Positions 30,713 through 38,616 of a stretch of DNA of 38,616 nucleotides are shown here, in pieces. Both the position numbers and the translations under genes were made by a program. The stretch is taken from positions 1 through 38,616 of the forward strand of contig JARLIR010000172.1 of the NCBI GenBank assembly GCA_031291635.1. Reading direction: 5' to 3'. The stretch is from Rhizomicrobium sp. (GTDB lineage Bacteria; Pseudomonadota; Alphaproteobacteria; Micropepsales; Micropepsaceae). Each line of letters opens with the position of its first letter. The stretch's first letter is position 1. The notes beneath the pieces are model-generated. The model did not search any database, had not been told where the DNA came from, and saw nothing but the letters and a program-made list of their open reading frames with translations.

Positions 30713-33535
30713 CTAATTGTTCGTTCGCGTCACGGTCGTGCCTGTAACGCGGCCGATGAACCAATTGTTCGGATCGTTCCAATAAGTATTCGTCGTCGCC
30801 TTCGTCGAACGCACAGTCCCGGATAGCGAGACTGATTCATTGGATGTCAACAAGTTGCCGTAACAGGTCGAATTATCCTGACAATCAAAGTGGAAAGCCG
30901 TGGTCGTCGCAGGCAGCGGCGACAAGTCCGTATCGTTGGCAGTTTCAACAGACTGTGTCAGTCCGACGAAAAAACGGGGCACACCTTCGGTGCTCGTACC
31001 AAGATTGGCGTTCGCATAGGTATTCGAAACCGCGCGAAGCGTAGCCCCGCTAAGCGAACTCGTGCGTGTGCTCGGCTGCCCGACATAGGGAAAGTCTTGG
31101 TGGTAAGTTGTGGTCTCGGCAACGCCGCTCTGAAGAGAGGTCGCCGTCACTTGCGCAAACCCAAGGCTACCGCGACCGCGCAAATCGGATTTGTAGCCCG
31201 CGTAAGCGTATGTTGTGCTAAAATTTCCTCCAATCCCGTTCGAGCTGGCGACCCGGCTCACGACATACATCGGGCCGTCGACCGCTTGCGTTGGATAGGT
31301 GTCTCCACAAACATAACTGCTCGGGTTGTTCGGACATTTGGTGTAGAAGCTGCCGTTCTTGTTCAGCCGGTCATAAGTGATCGATGTTGTCGCGCCCAAA
31401 CCGTTGGAGACGGAGTTCATGAACTCAGGAGTGTAAGAAATGCTGTAGGCCGTATCTCCCAGAAGGATATCTGGAATGCCGTCATTGTTCAGATCGGCGA
31501 GCTGATGGTAGGCGCCATCCCACGATATGGCCTGCGAGGCGACAAGCACAAAGCCGTTACCTGTAGACACGTAATAGTTTATCGCCGTGGTTGTGACCTC
31601 AGCAATATCGGTCTTGCCATCACCATTCCAATCGCTCGTAAGAAGGACATGAGACCCCGAAATGGAATTTCCGTTACCCGCGCCGGCCCAGGACGCTGGC
31701 ACAGAATAGCTGCTGGCCACAAAACCCTTGCCTGTGGACAAATAAAGTGTGCCGCTGCCGCTTGGAGGAATGACAAGGATGTCCGTCATTCCATCGCCGT
31801 TGAAATCGCCTAACACGAGCTTAGAACCAGACCAGTAGCTCACACTGACGGACGAAACGGCCGGATTGCACGAGTACTTTACAGCATGATCGCTGGACAT
31901 CTGCGTGAGAATGTCAGAACAACCATCGCCATCGAAATCACCGACATTGACCGACATGCCATCAGTCAATTGCGTCGCGTTATAGGCGCTGGTGAAAGTT
32001 GTTCGCCCGCTGCCGTCGAAATCTCCAGCAATGTTCTGGAAGGTGTTGTAGTTGCAGCACGATTGAACCCCGGCGAATGCTTTCACATTGGAGCTAGCTG
32101 TTGAGTCGCCGTTGTTAGTTTCGACCCACACTACGTAGAGCGGCATCCAACCGACACCCGAAGATATTAGGTAAGGTTGAACGATCGTAAAATCCGCAAT
32201 GCCATCGCCATTGGTATCGAGAATTCCGACTATGCTCGGAGCGCCGTTCGGTTGACCCATACGAGGATAATTGCTCGTCAACGTCGTCGCGGTTGAACCA
32301 CCAGAGCCATTTCCGATAAGAAGTGTGAAAGCCTCATATAGATTACCGGAACCTGTCGGTGCGCTCGTCGAAGTTTTTAGAGCGTCCGTAATTCCATCGC
32401 CGTTAAAGTCGGCAAAAATTGAATTACTTGGTGATGCGCCGCTGAACTGACCCGAGATGGTTGATGTCGTGACTGAAAAATTATCTCGCGAGCCTTGCCA
32501 CCCGAAATTCGTCGGCTTGAGGCAGTTGTTGTTACCGTCACAGAGCGTAACGGATGTCAGGCGAGCCTGTCTCGTCGTACTTCCAGCCTCGTAATTCAAA
32601 CGATAGTCATAGACCAAACTCGAACTAGCATAGGCTTGGATATTCGTGAGCAACGCAGTGGTCTGCGTAAAGGAGCCCGCATGATAGAGCATAACCGAAT
32701 CGGCACGTGCCGTGTTGTAGACGAAGCGCACTGAGTTATAGGGGGATAGCGAGGTGTTGCCATTACCTGTGTAGTCGATCCGCGAGGGATAGACTTGACC
32801 ATTCGTCGCGTCGTTCACATAGCTGACGGTGAAGTAATTACCCTTCACGTCTGACACTTTGTTGAGCGCCCAAGAGCGTGCCGTATTAGAACCATCGGTG
32901 GTCAGCGCGCGGGAGTCGGACGTATTGCCGAACTCCATGATCTGGCCAGACTTCGTCCATACCCGGAAATAAACCGGGCCACTACCTTGCGATCCGTAAG
33001 AAACGACCTTGGAAAAGGTCTCGACCTCGGTGCGGTATTGCGTTCCGTCGGCACCGTAACTGCCGCTGATCGCCAAAAGCCGGTGGCCTTCAAAACAGAA
33101 GCGGTCGTTCGTGTCGTAATTGACACCACCATGAACGCCATCTTGCGCATAAGTGCGCGAACAACGCTCGATGCTTTCGAGCCCGGAGAGCATCCACCCT
33201 AGACCAACGATGCCGTCGCCGCTTTGGCTGGAATAGTCCAAAGACAACACCGGGACCAATCCGCCTGTTCCAGGCGGCACAGATACCGGGATTGAGTAAG
33301 TTGCGGCCCCCGTAGCACTGACATTGAATTGGCCGGGCACGGTCATGGGTGGCGGCGAGGAAGCAGCACCGGCGGACTGGCACATCCAGAATGTGGTCGC
33401 TACTAGAGCGCCTAGAAGACGCGTACTGGCACGACGCCAGCTGTCGCGCTGATTTCGAACAGTAAGGCTAGAAGGTTCGATGTTCTTGGGGTTGGCATTT
33501 TCAAACAATGAAAGCCGCATCCGTTCACAAGACAT
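30713..33535 (-). CDS. Secreted SpvB/FG-GAP repeat protein, TcB-like half of the split toxin
   Basis: This protein has 940 residues from the ATG at 33535, preceded by gaggggg. About 37 residues precede a hydrophobic export segment (LLGALVATTFWMCQSAGAAS). The SpvB-like domain follows (TYSIPVSVPPGTGGLVPVLS, then GLGWMLSGLESIERCSRTY). Residues of about 370-700 hold seven FG-GAP/VCBS-type units with calcium-loop-like motifs: DFNGDGITD, DTNGDGIAD, DFDGSGRTT, DFDGDGCSD, DFNGDGMTD, DWNGDGKTD and DLNNDGIPD. A Tc-toxin middle domain follows (SNGLGATTSITYDRL, then GRGSLGFAQV). The protein stops just where Rhs repeats would begin, and these are supplied by the next gene. In Tc toxins, TcB and TcC together form the cocoon around the toxic tip, so this is probably the TcB-like part. 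Confidence 0.88.
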   Translation of the reverse strand: MSCERMRLSLFENANPKNIEPSSLTVRNQRDSWRRASTRLLGALVATTFWMCQSAGAASSPPPMTVPGQFNVSATGAATYSIPVSVPPGTGGLVPVLSLDYSSQSGDGIVGLGWMLSGLESIERCSRTYAQDGVHGGVNYDTNDRFCFEGHRLLAISGSYGADGTQYRTEVETFSKVVSYGSQGSGPVYFRVWTKSGQIMEFGNTSDSRALTTDGSNTARSWALNKVSDVKGNYFTVSYVNDATNGQVYPSRIDYTGNGNTSLSPYNSVRFVYNTARADSVMLYHAGSFTQTTALLTNIQAYASSSLVYDYRLNYEAGSTTRQARLTSVTLCDGNNNCLKPTNFGWQGSRDNFSVTTSTISGQFSGASPSNSIFADFNGDGITDALKTSTSAPTGSGNLYEAFTLLIGNGSGGSTATTLTSNYPRMGQPNGAPSIVGILDTNGDGIADFTIVQPYLISSGVGWMPLYVVWVETNNGDSTASSNVKAFAGVQSCCNYNTFQNIAGDFDGSGRTTFTSAYNATQLTDGMSVNVGDFDGDGCSDILTQMSSDHAVKYSCNPAVSSVSVSYWSGSKLVLGDFNGDGMTDILVIPPSGSGTLYLSTGKGFVASSYSVPASWAGAGNGNSISGSHVLLTSDWNGDGKTDIAEVTTTAINYYVSTGNGFVLVASQAISWDGAYHQLADLNNDGIPDILLGDTAYSISYTPEFMNSVSNGLGATTSITYDRLNKNGSFYTKCPNNPSSYVCGDTYPTQAVDGPMYVVSRVASSNGIGGNFSTTYAYAGYKSDLRGRGSLGFAQVTATSLQSGVAETTTYHQDFPYVGQPSTRTSSLSGATLRAVSNTYANANLGTSTEGVPRFFVGLTQSVETANDTDLSPLPATTTAFHFDCQDNSTCYGNLLTSNESVSLSGTVRSTKATTNTYWNDPNNWFIGRVTGTTVTRTNN

Positions 33536-33740
33536 AAGCGCCCCCTCGGGCGCCACGGTTTGCGACGCCCGTCTTTCACATTGATCTTCGGTAGAACCTA
33601 GGCGGCACTATTGGAACAGCGACGCAACAAAGGCCCACATCAACCCAGCCGAGCGTATTGTATGCTTTATTGCGGCGATTGAATATGGAACGCGTAGCGA
33701 CATAATGTGCTTCGGCTGCTCCTGGTGCACCAATTGTTGG
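33536..33740. other. Region between the SpvB gene and the transposase remnant
   Basis: This stretch should carry the promoter of the leftward toxin genes, which I cannot define. A minus-strand frame at 33608-33925 includes PYSIAAIKHTIRSAGLMWAF, but I see no family and do not call it a gene. Confidence 0.4.
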
Positions 33741-33900
33741 TCACTTGGGACAGTCGGCATGGTTCGAGCGTCGCCCGCAACCCTTGTGGGACAGAGTCGA
33801 GGCACCGTCATCCCGGAAAACATCGAGCAGCCTGTGAACCTGCCGCGGGCAAATATCCAACCCATCGGCCGTCGCACTGGCCGTCGGATGTGTGAGCCGC
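33741..33900 (-). pseudogene. N-terminal remnant of a transposase (ISNCY-like helix-turn-helix)
   Basis: About 50 codons read LTHPTASATADGLDICPRQV, then HRLLDVFRDDGASTLSHKGC, then GRRSNH before a stop. This fits the N-terminal HTH of ISNCY-type transposases, which typically reads as a sequence of the form RLT..EAA..LG.S.RQV.RLL..YR..GA..L.....GR.SN. No catalytic part follows, and there is no start codon of its own; the frame comes straight out of the CRISPR array. It is a fossil lying within 30 bases of the leader-distal end of the array. Confidence 0.55.
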
Positions 33901-33927
33901 CTGAGGCGGACCCGCGAAGACTCACCA

Positions 33928-36900
33928 GTTTCGATCCGCGCCCCTGTGTGAGGGGCGACCGCCTGGATCACGCCGGAGGTGTTTGAATTCCGCGTTTCGA
34001 TCCGCGCCCCTGTGTGAGGGGCGACGCGCAGTTCTTCCGGCAGTTCCCGCTTTTCGCACGGTTTCGATCCGCGCCCCTGTGTGAGGGGCGACTTGTTCCT
34101 TCGACCCGGCACCGCCACCCAGCAAAGTTTCGATCCGCGCCCCTGTGTGAGGGGCGACAGACTTACGACGTAAGCGTGACCTTCGGACCGGGTTTCGATC
34201 CGCGCCCCTGTGTGAGGGGCGACCTCGGCTACCGCGCCGTTCGCCACGTGTAATTTGTTTCGATCCGCGCCCCTGTGTGAGGGGCGACGAGCGGTAATTA
34301 ATCCCGCCCATACCATGTTGACGTTTCGATCCGCGCCCCTGTGTGAGGGGCGACCACGTCGCTCCAATCTTGCGAAAGCTGTTGTGCGGTTTCGATCCGC
34401 GCCCCTGTGTGAGGGGCGACTGAGGACCTATGCAGGGCTTGACCTGATAGGTTTGTTTCGATCCGCGCCCCTGTGTGAGGGGCGACGTATCGTCGATAGA
34501 ACTCGCGCACGCCTATCAAAAGTTTCGATCCGCGCCCCTGTGTGAGGGGCGACAGCCGCCGTTGCACAATCCCGTCGGCCCATAGGTCGTTTCGATCCGC
34601 GCCCCTGTGTGAGGGGCGACGGCGAGGGGCGTGACGGCGTTTGGTGTGTGGTCGTTTCGATCCGCGCCCCTGTGTGAGGGGCGACTTGTGGTCGAGGGCG
34701 ATTAGCAGGCGCTTATTCGGTTTCGATCCGCGCCCCTGTGTGAGGGGCGACGGAGGGGCCAGTACAAATGACCTTCTTTACACCGTTTCGATCCGCGCCC
34801 CTGTGTGAGGGGCGACGCGCGGAAGCGGTCAAGTCATGCCCGGCCTTAAGGTTTCGATCCGCGCCCCTGTGTGAGGGGCGACGACGGACGCAGCTGAGCG
34901 ATACATCGTTTCAAAGTTTCGATCCGCGCCCCTGTGTGAGGGGCGACCGGCGATGAAATTGGCCTCTTCTTCCTTGTCTTTGTTTCGATCCGCGCCCCTG
35001 TGTGAGGGGCGACCGATAATCCCAATCCCGGGGGTTCGGTGGGTGCGGTTTCGATCCGCGCCCCTGTGTGAGGGGCGACATCCTATTCGGAGTCGAGTTC
35101 GACACCAGCGTGCAGTTTCGATCCGCGCCCCTGTGTGAGGGGCGACAACTAACGTTAGGCCAGATGCTCCAACAGTGGAAGTTTCGATCCGCGCCCCTGT
35201 GTGAGGGGCGACCTGGAAGAGCTACGACACAGCGCACCTTCGCAAAGTTTCGATCCGCGCCCCTGTGTGAGGGGCGACCCGACGGCGGTGCTGAGGTCTT
35301 GCTCACCCTTGGCGTTTCGATCCGCGCCCCTGTGTGAGGGGCGACACAGGACTTCCAAGCGAGCCTCGTGCGCACGCTGTTTCGATCCGCGCCCCTGTGT
35401 GAGGGGCGACAGGTGAACGGGCGCAATTCGTCAACCGTCACCGTGTTTCGATCCGCGCCCCTGTGTGAGGGGCGACTAGCGGCATCTCCCGGCGTCTCGG
35501 ACATCTCGGCGTTTCGATCCGCGCCCCTGTGTGAGGGGCGACAACCGGTGTGCTTTATCGCCTGCAAACCGCTCAAGTTTCGATCCGCGCCCCTGTGTGA
35601 GGGGCGACCTTAAGCGTCGCATTCATCATCACGTTGTTCGAGTTTCGATCCGCGCCCCTGTGTGAGGGGCGACATGAGCAAGCTACTGATTGTGATGATG
35701 CAGCTCGTTTCGATCCGCGCCCCTGTGTGAGGGGCGACAAGCCGTTTTTCTTCAGTCCTGGCTTTGACATGTCGTTTCGATCCGCGCCCCTGTGTGAGGG
35801 GCGACTGGGTGATATTGATGCCCGTGGCTCTACCATGACAGTTTCGATCCGCGCCCCTGTGTGAGGGGCGACTTAGCAAGTACGTTTCACCTGCCAGCAT
35901 TTCAATGTTTCGATCCGCGCCCCTGTGTGAGGGGCGACGCGGCGGTCGGAGGGCGCTATGAGTTCGATGTTCGTTTCGATCCGCGCCCCTGTGTGAGGGG
36001 CGACTTCAACTTTTGCAACAACAGCCGAACCGTCCAAGAGTTTCGATCCGCGCCCCTGTGTGAGGGGCGACAACCACCGGCTTGCGAATACCCATCCATC
36101 TTTCATTGTTTCGATCCGCGCCCCTGTGTGAGGGGCGACGGTTAGGGCGCGGACGTTAATCGCGTTTTTACGCGTTTCGATCCGCGCCCCTGTGTGAGGG
36201 GCGACCCTGATGGCGAATGACGCGCGACTCGCCACGGATGTTTCGATCCGCGCCCCTGTGTGAGGGGCGACGTCTACTTCATGCGGCCGAAATGCGTGAT
36301 TTGGGTTTCGATCCGCGCCCCTGTGTGAGGGGCGACTTTCGACCGGCGCGACGACCGACGGCTACAACGGGTTTCGATCCGCGCCCCTGTGTGAGGGGCG
36401 ACAGTACGTCTACGCGAACCGGATCGAACTCCGGACGTTTCGATCCGCGCCCCTGTGTGAGGGGCGACGCGCCGCGGGTGCTTGGTCCGTCATCACGAAC
36501 GCGTTTCGATCCGCGCCCCTGTGTGAGGGGCGACCTTTTCTCGGCAAGTCCGGCATCGGGCTTACCCTCGTTTCGATCCGCGCCCCTGTGTGAGGGGCGA
36601 CGACGTTGACGGCCGGAACCTATGCGAGCTTCGCGTTTCGATCCGCGCCCCTGTGTGAGGGGCGACGTACATCGACAGCCGCGCCAGCAACTGCACCATG
36701 TTTCGATCCGCGCCCCTGTGTGAGGGGCGACGCGATGACCTTGTGGTCCGGGCAGCTCGTATCATCGTTTCGATCCGCGCCCCTGTGTGAGGGGCGACGA
36801 GGCCGGCAACGTCAAACTGGTTCGTGGCATATGGTTTCGATCCGCGCCCCTGTGTGAGGGGCGACGCCGACCTGGGACGCGAGATCGGTGCCAGCGCCGT

Positions 36901-37587
36901 TTCGATCCGCGCCCCTGTGTGAGGGGCGACCCAGCGCCCCCCAATCGGGCGAAGGCCGGTCAAAGTTTCGATCCGCGCCCCTGTGTGAGGGGCGACTTGT
37001 TACAGTGTTCGCACCCGGCGCAGTTATTGTGTTTCGATCCGCGCCCCTGTGTGAGGGGCGACTCCTGCCAAAAGTTGCGCTTCTGTCGCCATTAGTGTTT
37101 CGATCCGCGCCCCTGTGTGAGGGGCGACCTCCCCCTCGTCTTGGGCGCACTCAAGGAGCATAGTTTCGATCCGCGCCCCTGTGTGAGGGGCGACCCGGGC
37201 CTTGCGCGCCGCCGCGAGCGCGAGCGCGTTTCGATCCGCGCCCCTGTGTGAGGGGCGACGTTCTATTTGGGCCGTAAGGTCAATATCACTATTGTTTCGA
37301 TCCGCGCCCCTGTGTGAGGGGCGACCCAAACCTGCTCGCCAAACTCAAGGCATCCGCAGTTTCGATCCGCGCCCCTGTGTGAGGGGCGACGGCCGCGCCG
37401 ACTTCCGTGACGCCTTGGTCAAGGTTTCGATCCGCGCCCCTGTGTGAGGGGCGACGGTGTAAGGCCGACCATCGCGAACGCTTTGTCAAGTTTCGATCCG
37501 CGCCCCTGTGTGAGGGGCGACACGATGACAGCTACGTCAAAGACTAGGCTGGACAGTTTCGATCCGCGCCCCTGTGTGAGGGGCGAC
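33928..37587 (-). CRISPR. Type I-C CRISPR array, 56 repeats and 55 spacers
   Basis: The 32-base repeat starts GTTTCGATCC and ends GAGGGGCGAC on the plus strand. As crRNA it reads on the minus strand, beginning GTCGCCCCTC and ending GGATCGAAAC, with a stem formed by cgcccct and aggggcg, as in type I-C repeats. I counted 56 copies at intervals of 65-68 bases, giving spacers of 33-36 bases, and saw no variant repeat, not even at the left end. Direction follows from cas2 lying on the right and from the GAAAC end of type I-C repeats: the newest spacers should be near 37556 and the oldest near 33960. ORFs through the array are artefacts of the repeats. I saw no duplicate spacers and no spacer matching another part of the window by eye. 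Confidence 0.97.
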
Positions 37588-37768
37588 TTACTCACTATAA
37601 CCCATTCAATTAGCAAGACAAACGAGCCTCAAGGTGCGCACCTGTAAGCCCTGGGGCGCAACGAATCACGGCAACCATCCATCGCTGCGTATTCCATTCA
37701 CAATATCAAAGAGCTGTCGCCGGTGCGAACCTACTGGGTTTGCGCCAACACTCCTGGTTCGCGCCAGC
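37588..37768 (-). promoter_or_regulatory. CRISPR leader between cas2 and the array
   Basis: This 181-base non-coding stretch is read from cas2 towards the first repeat. The last 40 bases before the array are AT-rich (minus strand ending gggttatagtgagtaa), as expected for a leader with promoter and Cas1-Cas2 recognition sites. Three related 10-base strings lie close to cas2: ggtgcgaacc at 37722-37731, ggtttgcgcc at 37737-37746 and ggttcgcgcc at 37756-37765. The last two are direct repeats 19 bases apart, and the first is nearly their inverse, so the first and last could pair into a hairpin behind cas2. Confidence 0.7.
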
Positions 37769-38059
37769 CTATAGAATGAGCGGTCCATTGAGGTCGGAGG
37801 CGGGCTTGGCGCCGACATGTTCGACCCGGCGCTGCCAATTCGACCCCAAATGGTAGTAGCGAAGACTGTCATGCGCCTTGTCGATAATGGCTTCCAAATG
37901 CGCCTTTAGCTGTACCCATTGCGCCGGATCGACTTCGATCTCGAAGACCGAATATTGCACGCGCTGACCATAATCGCGGCATGCCTTGGCCACTTGGCGC
38001 AGCCGTCGCGCGCCCCTACCCTCGGTTACACTCACATCGTACGTCACCAATACCAGCAT
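37769..38059 (-). CDS. cas2: CRISPR-associated endoribonuclease Cas2, type I-C
   Basis: This protein has 96 residues from the ATG at 38059, which gives the standard N-terminus [10 protein letters not shown] with the conserved Asp at the end of the first strand. The longer frame from 38107 adds 16 residues that do not belong to the family and would overlap cas1. [20 protein letters not shown], then [12 protein letters not shown], and the C-terminal [20 protein letters not shown] are typical of type I-C Cas2. Cas2 dimers bridge two Cas1 dimers in the spacer integration complex. It starts 7 bases after cas1 and is the last gene before the leader. Confidence 0.96.
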   Translation of the reverse strand: MLVLVTYDVSVTEGRGARRLRQVAKACRDYGQRVQYSVFEIEVDPAQWVQLKAHLEAIIDKAHDSLRYYHLGSNWQRRVEHVGAKPASDLNGPLIL

Positions 38060-38066
38060 GGTCCAC

Positions 38067-38616
38067 TCACTTCCAAAACCAAGGCGGATAGGCATCGAGA
38101 TCGCCACGCAGATGACGCGAAAGCATTTGTGCCTGGAGAAACGGGACTAATCCTATCGGCGCGATTTCGTCTAAGAAGGGATGCCTCCGCTCCTCCTTCT
38201 TACGATCTTGCCAAGCCTCTAGAACCGTTTTCCGCCCCGCATCGGTGAGATACACCGCGCCACTGTCTTGATGTTCGAAGTCCGCAGCCCGCAATTGCCT
38301 CCGGTTGACCAACGAGAGGACTAGCCTATCAGCAAAAACCGGGCGCAACTCCTCCATCAAATCGAGCGCCAAACTGGGACGGCCAGGCCGGTCCCGATGC
38401 AGAAAGCCCACCGCCGGATCCAGCCCAACGCTTTCAGCGGCCGCCCTACAATCATGCGTCAATAGCGTATAGAGAAATGACAGCAGCGCATTGATAGGAT
38501 CGAGTGGCGGACGACGGGAGCGGCCCGAGAATCGCAATTGCGAATCTGGCGAACGGATAAGCTTGTCGAAGACGGAAAAGTATAGTGCTGCAGCTTCCCC
38601 TTCGGCCCCGCGAAGC
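38067..38616 (-). CDS. cas1: CRISPR-associated integrase Cas1, type I-C (3' part, runs off the window)
   Basis: The last 183 codons or so of cas1 are present; the 5' part lies beyond the right edge. The frame is open across the edge and contains [20 protein letters not shown] with the catalytic Glu (EGEAA), then [20 protein letters not shown], and [20 protein letters not shown] with the metal-binding His and Asp. These are the conserved Cas1 motifs that join new spacers to the leader-proximal repeat. An apparent start at 38537 is an internal TTG. cas4 and the interference genes cas3, cas5, cas8c and cas7 are expected further right, as in other type I-C operons. Confidence 0.95.
   Translation of the reverse strand, partial: LRGAEGEAAALYFSVFDKLIRSPDSQLRFSGRSRRPPLDPINALLSFLYTLLTHDCRAAAESVGLDPAVGFLHRDRPGRPSLALDLMEELRPVFADRLVLSLVNRRQLRAADFEHQDSGAVYLTDAGRKTVLEAWQDRKKEERRHPFLDEIAPIGLVPFLQAQMLSRHLRGDLDAYPPWFWK

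Noticed and set aside
33922..37647. Many ORFs across the array on both strands coding repeated RPSHRGADRN, SPLTQGRGSK, APHTGARIET, FRSAPLCEGR and FDPRPCVRGD units
   Set aside because: These are translations of the CRISPR repeat in different frames; the variable parts are spacers. They are not repeat proteins.
38067..38537. Cas1 as a short 156-residue protein starting at 38537
   Set aside because: That start is an internal TTG; the frame is open to the window edge and carries the conserved LRG.EGEAA motif upstream of it.

Overview
The window is a GC-rich stretch that looks like an accessory island of an alphaproteobacterium, probably Hyphomicrobiales. That assignment rests on gene style, codon use and the kinds of IS present; no rRNA, tRNA or housekeeping gene confirms it. 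Almost everything here concerns conflict or mobility: three polymorphic-toxin loci, a small integrase-primase element, a five-gene operon that looks like phage defence, a truncated nuclease-NTPase gene, a pile of broken insertion sequences, and a type I-C CRISPR array with the start of its cas operon.

Layout. 1-1283: a non-coding repeat, a small membrane protein and an orphan toxin-tip-like ORF (minus strand). 1341-6621: a tyrosine recombinase and a CHC2/TOPRIM primase with a C-terminal ATPase (minus), divergent from a Cro/CI-type regulator and a DUF4258-like/DUF2283 pair (plus). 7073-13135: a second copy of the repeat, a membrane protein and a 1716-residue secreted SpvB-Rhs protein. 13499-14901: an IS110-family (IS1111-type) element with subterminal inverted repeats. 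15034-22750: a minus-strand operon coding DUF6088 antitoxin-like, AbiEii nucleotidyltransferase-like, a DUF6361-like protein (apparent N-terminal frameshift), a two-domain PLD nuclease-like protein and an SNF2 helicase, with mostly 4-nt start/stop overlaps. 23119-26670: a nuclease plus P-loop gene whose tail is replaced by the end of an IS21 istB gene, then IS3 and IS5 remnants. 26814-33535: a split toxin locus (secreted SpvB/FG-GAP protein, separate secreted Rhs protein with an HEVGH metallopeptidase-like tip, small membrane protein). 33741-33900: a transposase remnant. 33928-37587: 56 identical 32-bp repeats with 55 spacers. 37769-38616: cas2 and the 3' part of cas1, transcribed towards the array.

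How it fits together. The three toxin loci share one plan: exported Rhs-type carrier or its tip, variable C-terminal domain, then a small multi-spanning membrane protein in the same direction that is a candidate immunity partner. The carrier occurs fused in one locus and split in another, and the split falls at the homologous point of the fused protein. The operon at 15-22.7 kb pairs a toxin-antitoxin-like module with a helicase and a PLD nuclease-like protein and is the best candidate for an uncharacterised defence system. The CRISPR array reads on the minus strand with its leader next to cas2, and its far end abuts transposase debris, which may explain why no degenerate terminal repeat is seen.
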